From Pseudomonas sp. GV071 (GTDB taxonomy: Bacteria > Pseudomonadota > Gammaproteobacteria > Pseudomonadales > Pseudomonadaceae): a DNA stretch of 64,000 nt. The notes under the pieces are model-generated. The model did no database searches, had not been told where the DNA came from, and saw only the letters and a list, made by a program, of their open reading frames with translations. Position 1 is the stretch's first letter, and each line of letters begins with the position of its first letter. This document shows positions 1 through 7,833 of this stretch, piece by piece. The stretch spans positions 57,053 to 121,052 of the forward strand of contig NZ_QAOJ01000016.1 in the NCBI RefSeq assembly GCF_003050835.1. Reading direction: 5' to 3'. The translations under genes were made by a program, and so were the position numbers.

Positions 1-645
1 ACTGATCACCGGCCAACCACGCCGCTCAGCCTCGGCCCGCAGCGTCGGGTCCGGGTCCACGGCAAACGGGTTCGCGACCTTTTCCAGCAGCGGCAGGTCG
101 TTCATCGAGTCGCTATAGAAGTAGCTGTCGTCCAGGCTCAGGCCCGTTTCAGCCAGCCAGCGATTCAACCGCGTCACCTTCCCTTCTTTAAAGCACGGCA
201 CATCGGTAGTACGCCCGGTGTAACGGCCGTCGACCATTTCGCATTCAGTCGCCAGCAAGGTATCCACGCCCAGACGAGCGGCAATCGGTCCGGTTACGAA
301 GCGGTTAGTGGCGGTGATGATCAGCAGCTTGTCGCCGGCTGCGCGGTGTTGGTCCAGCAGGGCTAGCGCTTTGGGCGTGATGATCGGCTCGACACAATCG
401 CGCATGAACTCGCGGTGCCATTGGTCCAGCTGGGCCATTTCGGTACGGCCGAGGATCTCCAGGCTGAAATTCAGGTAGTCGGTGATGTTCAGCTTGCCGG
501 CCAGGTAGTCCTGATAGAAGGCATCGTTGCGGGTTTTGTACGCCACGCCGTCAAGGATGCCGCGTTCGCACAGGTAATCGCCCCAGGCATGATCGCTGTC
601 GCCAGCCAGAAGGGTGTTATCGAGGTCGAACAGAGCCAGGCGCAT
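1..645 (-). CDS. HAD superfamily hydrolase, subfamily IB (phosphoserine-phosphatase-like), C-terminus cut by window edge
   Basis: A phosphatase of the haloacid dehalogenase fold. The start is the ATG at 645 and the frame stays open to base 1, giving 215 codons, so only a few residues should be missing compared with the usual length of about 218. Motif I is FDLDNTLL (nucleophile Asp7, acid Asp9), motif II lies in IITATNRF, the motif III lysine in CFKEGK, and motif IV in YSDSMNDLPLL. Family members hydrolyse small phosphate esters; the substrate of this one cannot be told from sequence. It is transcribed divergently from rppH, as in other Pseudomonas genomes. The stop codon is outside the window. 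Confidence 0.9.
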   Translation of the reverse strand, partial: MRLALFDLDNTLLAGDSDHAWGDYLCERGILDGVAYKTRNDAFYQDYLAGKLNITDYLNFSLEILGRTEMAQLDQWHREFMRDCVEPIITPKALALLDQHRAAGDKLLIITATNRFVTGPIAARLGVDTLLATECEMVDGRYTGRTTDVPCFKEGKVTRLNRWLAETGLSLDDSYFYSDSMNDLPLLEKVANPFAVDPDPTLRAEAERRGWPVIS

Positions 646-797
646 GGGTAATCTCGCTTTACAGGTAAAGGGTGGAAATTAAAAAGGCCCACAGAATACG
701 GGCTTTACGCGCACCTGCCCATAAGGTGGGTCGTCGCGTTGCTGGCATCACGACCTTTGTGAAAGAATGCCGAAACATGCGTTTGCGAGGTTGTACC

Positions 798-1277
798 GTG
801 ATCGATTCTGATGGTTTTCGCCCTAATGTCGGCATCATTCTGACCAATGATGCCGGGCAAGTGCTGTGGGCACGCCGCATTAATCAGGATGCCTGGCAGT
901 TTCCCCAGGGCGGCATTAACGATCATGAGTCGCCGGAAGAGGCGCTGTACCGCGAATTGAATGAAGAAGTGGGCCTGGAGCAAGAAGATGTGCAGATTCT
1001 TGCCTGTACCCGTGGCTGGTTGCGGTATCGTCTGCCGCAGCGCCTGGTCCGTACCCACAGCCAACCGCTGTGCATCGGGCAGAAACAGAAGTGGTTCCTG
1101 CTGCGCCTGAAGTCCGCTGAAGAGCGCGTGCGCATGGATTTGACCAACAAACCTGAGTTCGATGGCTGGAAGTGGGTGAGTTACTGGTACCCGCTGGGGC
1201 AAGTCGTGACATTCAAGCGTGAGGTTTACCGCCGCGCATTGAAGGAACTGGCCCCGCGGTTGTTAGCGCGCGACTGA
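798..1277 (+). CDS. rppH: RNA pyrophosphohydrolase
   Basis: Nudix hydrolase that removes pyrophosphate from the 5' end of primary transcripts and so exposes mRNA to RNase E decay. The Nudix box is complete: the glycines of GGINDHE, then REL and EEVG around residues 37-59. I chose the GTG at 798, reading MIDSDGFRPNVG. It gives 159 residues, the normal family length, and GAGG lies 7 bases upstream. An earlier in-frame ATG would add 42 unrelated residues. It is followed 48 bp later by ptsP, a conserved pairing in gammaproteobacteria that suggests cotranscription. Confidence 0.95.
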   Translation: MIDSDGFRPNVGIILTNDAGQVLWARRINQDAWQFPQGGINDHESPEEALYRELNEEVGLEQEDVQILACTRGWLRYRLPQRLVRTHSQPLCIGQKQKWFLLRLKSAEERVRMDLTNKPEFDGWKWVSYWYPLGQVVTFKREVYRRALKELAPRLLARD

Positions 1278-1325
1278 AACACTCAAAAAATTTGCGGGAT
1301 CCTACGAGGGAGTTGAACTCGAGCC

Positions 1326-3605
1326 ATGCTCAACACGCTGCGCAAGATCGTCCAGGAAGTGAACAGCGCCAAAGACCTCAAGTCGGCGTTGACGATCATT
1401 GTGCAGCGGGTAAAAGACGCCATGGGCAGCCAGGTCTGCTCGGTTTACCTGCTCGACCCGGAAACCAACCGGTTTGTGCTGATGGCCACCGAGGGCTTGA
1501 ACAAGCGCTCCATCGGCAAGGTCAGCATGTCCCCCAGCGAGGGTCTGGTGGGTTTGGTCGGTACCCGCGAAGAACCGCTGAACCTGGAAAACGCCGCCGA
1601 CCACCCGCGCTACCGCTACTTTGCTGAAACCGGGGAAGAGCGTTACGCCTCCTTCCTTGGCGCGCCGATCATTCACCACCGTCGGGTGATGGGCGTTCTG
1701 GTCATCCAACAAAAGGAGCGGCGCCAGTTCGACGAAGGCGAAGAAGCCTTCCTGGTGACCATGAGCGCGCAGCTCGCCGGGGTAATCGCCCACGCTGAGG
1801 CCACCGGCTCGATCCGTGGCCTTGGCCGTCAGGGCAAGGGCATTCAAGAAGCCAAATTCACCGGTGTTGCCGGATCCCCCGGCGCTGCCGTCGGTACCGC
1901 AGTGGTGGTACTGCCGCCCGCCGACCTGGAAGTGGTGCCGGACAAAACCGTTACCGATATCGCCGCCGAGCTGCTGTTGTTCAACCAGGCGCTGGAGCGA
2001 GTGCGTGCCGACATGCGCGCGCTATCCGCCAAGCTCGCCACCCAACTGCGCCCGGAAGAGCGCGCGCTGTTCGACGTCTACCTGATGATGCTCGACGATG
2101 CGGCCCTCGGCGGTGAAGTCACCACCGTGATCAAGACTGGTCAATGGGCCCAAGGCGCCCTGCGCCAGGTGGTGGGCGAGCACGTCAACCGCTTCGGTCT
2201 GATGGACGACGCCTACCTGCGTGAGCGCGCCTCCGACGTCAAAGACCTCGGCCGCCGCCTGCTCAGCTACCTGCAGCAGGCCCGCCAGCAAAACCTGGTG
2301 TACCCGGACAACACCATTCTGGTCAGTGAAGAGCTGACCCCGGCGATGCTCGGCGAAGTGCCGGAAGGCAAGCTGGTGGGCTTGGTCTCGGTACTCGGTT
2401 CGGGCAACTCGCACGTGGCGATCTTCGCCCGCGCCATGGGTATTCCCACGGTGATGGGTGCGGTTGACCTGCCCTATTCGAAAATCGACGGCATTCAACT
2501 GATCGTCGACGGTTACCACGGTGAAGTGTTCACCAACCCCAGCGACGTGCTGCGCAAGCAATACGTTGAAGTGGTGGAAGAAGAACGCCAACTGACCCAG
2601 GGCCTCGCTGCCCTGCGCGAGCTGCCCTGCGAAACCCTCGATGGCCACCGCATGCCGCTGTGGGTCAACACCGGCCTGCTGGCCGATGTGGTGCGCGCTC
2701 AAGAGCGCGGTGCCGAGGGCGTCGGCCTGTACCGCACCGAAGTGCCGTTCATCATGAAAGAGCGCTTCCCCAGCGAGAAGGAACAGCTGGCTATCTACCG
2801 CGAGCAGTTGGCCGCCTTCCACCCGCTGCCGGTGACCATGCGCAGCCTGGATATCGGCGGCGACAAGGCGCTGTCGTACTTCCCGATCAAGGAAGACAAC
2901 CCGTTCCTCGGCTGGCGCGGCATTCGCGTCACCCTCGACCACCCGGAAATCTTCCTGGTGCAGACCCGCGCCATGCTCAAGGCCAGTGAGGGCCTCGACA
3001 ACCTGCGCATCCTGCTGCCGATGATCTCCGGCGTCGCCGAACTGGAAGAAGCGCTGCATCTTATCCACAGGGCCTGGGGCGAAGTGCGCGACGAAGGCAC
3101 CGACGTGCCGTTGCCACCGGTGGGCGTGATGATCGAGGTGCCGGCGGCGGTGTATCAGGTGCGCGAACTGGCGCGTCAGGTGGACTTCCTCTCGGTCGGC
3201 TCCAACGACCTGACCCAATACCTGCTGGCCGTCGACCGCAACAACCCGCGGGTCGCCGACCTCTACGATTTCCTCCACCCCGCCGTGCTGCACGCGCTGA
3301 AGCTGGTGGTCGACGGCGCCCACGCCGAAGGCAAACCGGTGAGCATCTGCGGCGAAATGGCCGGTGACCCGTCGGCTGCGGTGCTGCTGATGGCCATGGG
3401 TTTCGACGGCCTGTCGATGAACGCCACCAACCTGCCCAAGGTGAAATGGCTGCTGCGCCAGATCAGCCTGAGCAAGGCCAAAGAGCTGCTCGCGCAGATC
3501 ATGACCATCGATAATCCACAGGTTATCCACAGCACCCTGCACCTGGCGCTGCGTAACCTGGGCTTGAGCCGCGTGCTCAATCCCGCCGCCACTATTCAGT
3601 CCTGA
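1326..3605 (+). CDS. ptsP: Phosphoenolpyruvate-protein phosphotransferase, nitrogen PTS enzyme I (EI-Ntr)
   Basis: First enzyme of the nitrogen-related PTS. It takes phosphate from phosphoenolpyruvate onto a histidine and passes it to NPr (PtsO) and then EIIA-Ntr (PtsN), signalling nitrogen and redox status and, in Pseudomonas, affecting polyhydroxyalkanoate and virulence traits. The 759-residue protein has an N-terminal GAF domain (about 1-160), the swivelling phospho-histidine domain and a TIM-barrel PEP-binding domain. The phosphorylated residue is His363 in GSGNSHVAIFARAMG. The C-terminal part has LYRTEVPFIM, GGDKALSYF and the active-site stretch SICGEMAG. Start ATG 1326 lies downstream of GAGGGAG. 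ptsO and ptsN are not in this window. Confidence 0.97.
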   Translation: MLNTLRKIVQEVNSAKDLKSALTIIVQRVKDAMGSQVCSVYLLDPETNRFVLMATEGLNKRSIGKVSMSPSEGLVGLVGTREEPLNLENAADHPRYRYFAETGEERYASFLGAPIIHHRRVMGVLVIQQKERRQFDEGEEAFLVTMSAQLAGVIAHAEATGSIRGLGRQGKGIQEAKFTGVAGSPGAAVGTAVVVLPPADLEVVPDKTVTDIAAELLLFNQALERVRADMRALSAKLATQLRPEERALFDVYLMMLDDAALGGEVTTVIKTGQWAQGALRQVVGEHVNRFGLMDDAYLRERASDVKDLGRRLLSYLQQARQQNLVYPDNTILVSEELTPAMLGEVPEGKLVGLVSVLGSGNSHVAIFARAMGIPTVMGAVDLPYSKIDGIQLIVDGYHGEVFTNPSDVLRKQYVEVVEEERQLTQGLAALRELPCETLDGHRMPLWVNTGLLADVVRAQERGAEGVGLYRTEVPFIMKERFPSEKEQLAIYREQLAAFHPLPVTMRSLDIGGDKALSYFPIKEDNPFLGWRGIRVTLDHPEIFLVQTRAMLKASEGLDNLRILLPMISGVAELEEALHLIHRAWGEVRDEGTDVPLPPVGVMIEVPAAVYQVRELARQVDFLSVGSNDLTQYLLAVDRNNPRVADLYDFLHPAVLHALKLVVDGAHAEGKPVSICGEMAGDPSAAVLLMAMGFDGLSMNATNLPKVKWLLRQISLSKAKELLAQIMTIDNPQVIHSTLHLALRNLGLSRVLNPAATIQS

Positions 3606-3618
3606 GACGCTGCCGCTG

Positions 3619-4479
3619 ATGGCCGGCGGCACGCTCGACCTCTCGGTACTCGCCCACCTGCGTCTGTCCGCCGCCAGCGGTTTGGTCCTGCAAGGGCCGA
3701 CGCTGTGGGTGGTGGCCGACGATGCCTTGGCCTTGCATGCCTACGACCTGGCTGGCGTGTGGCAAAGCCAGATAGTGCTCCTGCCCGGCTCGCTACCCAG
3801 CGACGAGAAAAAACGCAAAAAACGTAAACCCGACTTCGAAGCCCTGCTGGCCTTGCCCGACGGCGCCTTGCTGGCGCTGGGCTCTGGCTCCAAGGCGCAA
3901 CGCCAGCGCGGCTGCTGCGTGCGTGAAGGCAGTGTGCAGGTCATCGACCTGGCGCCACTGTACGAAGCGCTGGCGCAGCAGTTCCAGGAGTTGAATATCG
4001 AAGGTGCGGTTATCCACGGCGGGCACCTGATCCTGGCTCAGCGTGGTAACGGTGCTGGCGGCGAAAACGCCTTGGTGTTTCTCGAGCTGGCGCAGGCCTT
4101 GGCCGATATCGCGGCAGGCCAGCTCAGCGCCGTTGGGTTACGTCATAGCCTGCCGGTGAGCCTGGGTGAGGTGCAGGGCGTGCCGCTGAGTCTGACCGAC
4201 TTATGCACAGGCCCGAACGGCCAGCTGTTTTTCAGCGCGGCGGCTGAAGCAACGGATTCCAGCTACCTCGACGGGCAATGCCTGGGCAGCGTGCTCGGCT
4301 GCTTCAGCGCCGACTATGCCGTGGCATGGCAGCGGCCGTTGGCGCCGCTGGTGAAGGTAGAGGGGCTGGCGTTTCAGGCGGATGGGCGTTTGCTGCTGGT
4401 GGCGGATGCTGATGATCCCGAGCAGCCGGCGCCGTTGTTTGCCCTGGATGGCGTGCTGCTTCAACAACATCGAGGCTGA
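3619..4479 (+). CDS. Conserved protein of unknown function, beta-propeller-like
   Basis: 286 residues beginning 13 bp after the ptsP stop, so probably cotranscribed with it. I do not recognise the family with certainty. The sequence is a run of short hydrophobic strands with repeated G.L.LV.D or G.LLALGSG turns (for example TLWVVADDALALHAYD and GRLLLVADADDPEQ), the look of a small beta-propeller or strictosidine-synthase-like fold. A lysine/arginine patch (KKRKKRK) sits near residue 60. There is no signal peptide. The last five codons and the stop lie inside a perfect terminator hairpin, so the reading frame has been tailored to, or invaded by, that palindrome. The initiating ATG has only a weak ribosome site. 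Confidence 0.75.
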   Translation: MAGGTLDLSVLAHLRLSAASGLVLQGPTLWVVADDALALHAYDLAGVWQSQIVLLPGSLPSDEKKRKKRKPDFEALLALPDGALLALGSGSKAQRQRGCCVREGSVQVIDLAPLYEALAQQFQELNIEGAVIHGGHLILAQRGNGAGGENALVFLELAQALADIAAGQLSAVGLRHSLPVSLGEVQGVPLSLTDLCTGPNGQLFFSAAAEATDSSYLDGQCLGSVLGCFSADYAVAWQRPLAPLVKVEGLAFQADGRLLLVADADDPEQPAPLFALDGVLLQQHRG

Positions 4480-4495
4480 AGCCTCGATGTTGTTG
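4462..4495. terminator. Perfect 15-bp palindrome at convergent gene ends, containing a stop codon
   Basis: CAACAACATCGAGGC, loop TGAA, then its exact complement. The loop contains the TGA stop of the upstream + strand gene, and the NRDE gene on the - strand ends at 4500. Placement between convergent genes suggests a bidirectional terminator. No U-run follows, so it may be of the REP-palindrome type; the core ATCGAGGC/GCCTCGAT recurs at 7803. Confidence 0.7.
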
Positions 4496-4499
4496 ATCT

Positions 4500-5246
4500 T
4501 CAGTCTTCTATCCGCACTTCGCCAAGATGCCCGCCATAAGGCCCGAAGCTGCGCTCCACCAGCAACCGTCTGCCGTCGCCCTGCGTGATCAGCGCGCTGC
4601 ACGCCCGTGTGCCGTAGGTGCGACTGGCAATGAACACGCTCGACAGCAATTGCTCGCTGGCCAGGCCAATGCCGGTGTCCGGCAGGCTGTTGTCGGGCGG
4701 GCGTTGCGGGTCGGTGAGGATGGCGAACAGGGATTCCGGATCAGGCTCGGCCAGCACCTCGGCCAGTGCCTCCTTGGCTTTGTCCAACTTCGGCCAGGGC
4801 GTATCCAGGGTGGCGTTGGACAGGCCGTAGATGCCGGGCTCCAGCAACCGTACCTGGCCTTCGCGGGAATTGAAGAACCACAAGCCGTCGTTATCGCCCA
4901 GCAGCAAATTGAAGCCGGCGTAGTTGCCGGCGCGTTGCATCAGGTCATCAAGGTAGGCGGCGGGGGACAGTTCACCGCGCAGAAACTCGGCCACCAGTTC
5001 GCCGCGGGAGCGCCCAAACGGCGGCTGGCGCGGGTCGCGGATATTGGTCAGGGCGGCAAAGCGGCCGCCGCCGCCCAGGCCCAGCCAGCTGCCGCCGGCT
5101 TCCAGATCGCGCCCAGCGAGCACTTGCGGCGCATCTTCCCAAGGCCCCAATGGCAGTGAGGGGCGGTCATAGAACTCATCACGGTTGGCGGCTAATACCA
5201 GCGGTTGCGCATGGCCAGGGCGCCAGGCGAATACGATCAGACACAT
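4500..5246 (-). CDS. NRDE family protein (TANGO2-like)
   Basis: 248 residues starting MCLIVFAWRPG, with the signature that names the family, Asn-Arg-Asp-Glu, at residues 21-24 (LAANRDEFYDRP). Cys2 follows the initiator methionine, as in Ntn-hydrolase-like members of this family. The eukaryotic homologue TANGO2 is linked to metabolism and Golgi organisation; a biochemical role in bacteria is not established. The gene is convergent with the ptsP-side gene and divergent from the TSUP gene. The start follows from the conserved N-terminus. Confidence 0.9.
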   Translation of the reverse strand: MCLIVFAWRPGHAQPLVLAANRDEFYDRPSLPLGPWEDAPQVLAGRDLEAGGSWLGLGGGGRFAALTNIRDPRQPPFGRSRGELVAEFLRGELSPAAYLDDLMQRAGNYAGFNLLLGDNDGLWFFNSREGQVRLLEPGIYGLSNATLDTPWPKLDKAKEALAEVLAEPDPESLFAILTDPQRPPDNSLPDTGIGLASEQLLSSVFIASRTYGTRACSALITQGDGRRLLVERSFGPYGGHLGEVRIED

Positions 5247-5403
5247 AACCCATTCCTTGTGCGTTCTGGCGCAATGGTCGACTGCGTACAGGTACTCCCG
5301 TGCCGGGAGCCTCGCTAACTGTAACCGTGGGCGACATCCATCGCCATCTCTGGAGGGGGGCGGACGCTTCCGTTACCATGCCGCATTGTTTTCGGGGGTA
5401 CCG

Positions 5404-6186
5404 ATGGAATTCCTGCTCTATTTGCTCCTGGGTGCCGGGGCCGGTGTACTGGCCGGGCTGTTCGGTGTGGGCGGCGGCATCATCATCGTGCCGGTGCTGG
5501 TATTCAGCTTCAGCGCACAGGGTTTCGACCCGGCGGTGCTCACCCAGATGGCGGTGGGCACCTCCTTGGCGACCATCATCTTTACCTCGATCAATGCCGT
5601 GCGTGAGCACCACCGCAAGGGCGCAGTGAACTGGCCGATCGTCACCTGGATGGCCCTGGGCATCGTCCTCGGTTCCGCCCTCGGGGCGCTGACGGCGAAG
5701 TCGATTCACGGCGAGTACCTGCAGAAAATCATCGGTGTGTTTGCCATCGCCGTCGCCATTCAAATGGCCTTTGCCCTGAAACCCAAAGCCAGCCGTGGTG
5801 TCCCAGGCAAGCTCGGACTGGGCTCGGCGGGGGCGTTGATTGGTTGGGCTTCGGCCTTGTTTGGTGTGGGTGGCGGGTCGATGACCGTGCCGTTCCTCAG
5901 CTGGCGCAGCGTTCCCATGCAGCAGGCAGTGGCCACCTCGTCGGCCTGCGGCTTTCCGATTGCCGTGGCCAGTACCTTGAGTTTTATTCTGTTGGGTTGG
6001 CATGACCCGCGGCTGCCCGAGTGGAGCCTGGGTTTCGTCTACCTGCCGGCACTGGTGGGCATCGCCCTGACCAGTATGTTTTTTGCCCGTTTCGGCGTGC
6101 GCCTGGCACACCGGTTGTCGCCGTTGTTGCTCAAGCGTCTGTTCGCCCTGCTGCTGGTCAGCGTGGGTTTGAGTTTCTTGATTTAA
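5404..6186 (+). CDS. TSUP (TauE/SafE) family membrane permease
   Basis: 260-residue inner-membrane protein of the sulfite exporter TauE/SafE type. It has two homologous halves, each with the family's glycine-rich turn: LFGVGGGIIIVPVL near residue 19 and LFGVGGGSMTVPFL in the second half. About eight hydrophobic segments are visible. Family members move sulfite, sulfoacetate or other organosulfur anions; the substrate here is unknown. I start at ATG 5404 (MEFLLYLLLGAG) because the longer open frame upstream lacks membrane-protein character. It sits 9 bp before lgt, the arrangement seen at the same locus in P. aeruginosa. Confidence 0.92.
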   Translation: MEFLLYLLLGAGAGVLAGLFGVGGGIIIVPVLVFSFSAQGFDPAVLTQMAVGTSLATIIFTSINAVREHHRKGAVNWPIVTWMALGIVLGSALGALTAKSIHGEYLQKIIGVFAIAVAIQMAFALKPKASRGVPGKLGLGSAGALIGWASALFGVGGGSMTVPFLSWRSVPMQQAVATSSACGFPIAVASTLSFILLGWHDPRLPEWSLGFVYLPALVGIALTSMFFARFGVRLAHRLSPLLLKRLFALLLVSVGLSFLI

Positions 6187-6195
6187 GGAGTCCAC

Positions 6196-7005
6196 ATGCT
6201 GGCTTACCCGAATATCGACCCGGTGGCCGTGGCCATCGGTCCGCTGAAGATCCACTGGTACGGCCTGATGTACCTGGTCGGCATCGGCGGCGCCTGGTGG
6301 CTGGCCTCGCGCCGGCTGGCGCGCTTCGACGCCGCCTGGACCCAGGAAAAACTCTCAGACCTGGTGTTCTGGGCCTCGATGGGGGTGATTCTCGGTGGGC
6401 GCCTGGGCTACGTGCTGTTCTACGACCTGCCGGCCTACATCGCCAACCCGCTGCTGATTCTCGAAGTGTGGAAGGGTGGCATGTCCTTCCACGGTGGTTT
6501 CATCGGCGTGATGCTGGCCATGCTCTGGTTCGGCCGGCGCAACGGCAAGACCTTCTTCGAGCTGATGGACTTCATCGCCCCGCTGGTGCCGATCGGGCTG
6601 GGCGCCGGGCGCATCGGCAACTTCATCAACGCCGAGCTGTGGGGCAAGGCCACCGACGTGCCTTGGGCAATGATCTTCCCCACCGATGACAAGCAGCTGG
6701 CCCGCCATCCGTCGCAGCTCTACCAGTTCGCTCTGGAAGGCGTGGCGCTGTTCCTGATTCTCTGGCTGTACTCGCGCAAGCCGCGGCCGACCATGGCGGT
6801 GTCCGGCATGTTCGCGCTGTTCTACGGGATCTTCCGGTTTATCGTCGAGTTCGTCCGCGTACCGGACAAACAGCTGGGCTACCTCGCCTGGGATTGGCTG
6901 ACCATGGGCCAGGTGCTCTGTGTGCCGATGATCATCGGCGGCATCGCCCTGATCGTCATCGCCTACCGCCGCGCCCCGGCCGCTGCCAATGGAGTCGTGC
7001 AATGA
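6196..7005 (+). CDS. lgt: Prolipoprotein diacylglyceryl transferase
   Basis: Integral inner-membrane enzyme that transfers the diacylglyceryl group of phosphatidylglycerol to the lipobox cysteine of prolipoproteins, the first step of lipoprotein maturation. 269 residues with seven hydrophobic segments. The family signature GRIGNFINAELWG, the HGGFIG stretch with its essential histidine, and HPSQLYQF are all present. AAGGAG lies 6 bp before the ATG. The stop overlaps the thyA start (ATGA), so the two are translationally coupled. Several lipoproteins in this window (9510, 22506) are likely substrates. Confidence 0.97.
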   Translation: MLAYPNIDPVAVAIGPLKIHWYGLMYLVGIGGAWWLASRRLARFDAAWTQEKLSDLVFWASMGVILGGRLGYVLFYDLPAYIANPLLILEVWKGGMSFHGGFIGVMLAMLWFGRRNGKTFFELMDFIAPLVPIGLGAGRIGNFINAELWGKATDVPWAMIFPTDDKQLARHPSQLYQFALEGVALFLILWLYSRKPRPTMAVSGMFALFYGIFRFIVEFVRVPDKQLGYLAWDWLTMGQVLCVPMIIGGIALIVIAYRRAPAAANGVVQ

Positions 7006-7796
7006 AACAGTACCTGGACATGATGCGCCTGGTGCGCGAGACCGGCACCTTCAAGGCCGACCGCACTGGCACTGGCACCTACAGCCTGTTCGCGCACCAG
7101 ATGCGCTTCAACCTGGCCGACGGTTTCCCCCTGGTGACCACCAAGAAGTGCCACCTGAAATCGATCGTTCACGAGCTGCTGTGGTTTCTGCAGGGCGACA
7201 CCAACATCAAGTACCTGAAAGACCACGGCGTGCGCATCTGGGACGAATGGGCCGACGAAAACGGCGACCTCGGCCCGGTGTACGGCTACCAGTGGCGCAA
7301 CTGGCCGGCGCCCAACGGTGAGTCGGTGGACCAGATCAGCAAGCTGATCGACATGATCAAGAAGAACCCGGACTCGCGCCGCCTGATGGTGTCGGCCTGG
7401 AACCCGGCGCTGGTCGATCAGATGGCCCTGCCGCCGTGCCACGCGCTGTTCCAGTTCTACGTTGCCGACGGCAAGCTCAGCTGCCAGCTGTACCAGCGCT
7501 CGGCCGACATTTTCCTGGGGGTGCCCTTCAACATCGCCAGCTACGCGCTGCTGACCTTGATGGTGGCCCAGGTGTGCAACCTGCAACCAGGCGAGTTCAT
7601 CTGGACGGGCGGCGACTGCCACCTGTACGCCAACCACCTGGAACAGGCCGACCTGCAACTGACCCGCGAGCCGCTGCCGCTGCCGACTATGAAGTTGAAC
7701 CCGGAAGTGAAGGACCTGTTTGCCTTCAAGTTCGAAGACTTCGAACTGCAGAACTACCAGGCGCATCCGCATATCTCGGCGCCGGTGGCGGTTTAA
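7002..7796 (+). CDS. thyA: Thymidylate synthase
   Basis: Makes dTMP from dUMP with methylenetetrahydrofolate as methyl donor and reductant. With the ATG at 7002 the protein is 264 residues, the same length as the E. coli enzyme. The catalytic cysteine is Cys146 in PPCHALFQFYV. The dUMP-binding RSADIFLGVPFNIASYA, the folate-region GDCHLYANH and the usual ending PHISAPVAV are present. It is coupled to lgt by an ATGA overlap and ends 7 bp before a terminator hairpin. Confidence 0.98.
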   Translation: MKQYLDMMRLVRETGTFKADRTGTGTYSLFAHQMRFNLADGFPLVTTKKCHLKSIVHELLWFLQGDTNIKYLKDHGVRIWDEWADENGDLGPVYGYQWRNWPAPNGESVDQISKLIDMIKKNPDSRRLMVSAWNPALVDQMALPPCHALFQFYVADGKLSCQLYQRSADIFLGVPFNIASYALLTLMVAQVCNLQPGEFIWTGGDCHLYANHLEQADLQLTREPLPLPTMKLNPEVKDLFAFKFEDFELQNYQAHPHISAPVAV

Positions 7797-7797
7797 A

Positions 7798-7829
7798 AAA
7801 GCATCGAGGCTTCAGCCTCGATAGATTTT
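7798..7829. terminator. Bidirectional intrinsic terminator between thyA and the cryptochrome gene
   Basis: ATCGAGGC, loop TTCA, GCCTCGAT, preceded by AAAAAA and followed by ATAGATTTTT. It can form a hairpin with a U-run in both directions and lies between two convergent stops (7796 and 7834). Confidence 0.85.
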
Positions 7830-7833
7830 TGCC

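Noticed and set aside
2022..3632. A 536-codon open frame opposite ptsP
   Set aside because: His/Gln/Val-rich composition typical of antisense frames, no ribosome site, fully inside a strongly conserved gene.
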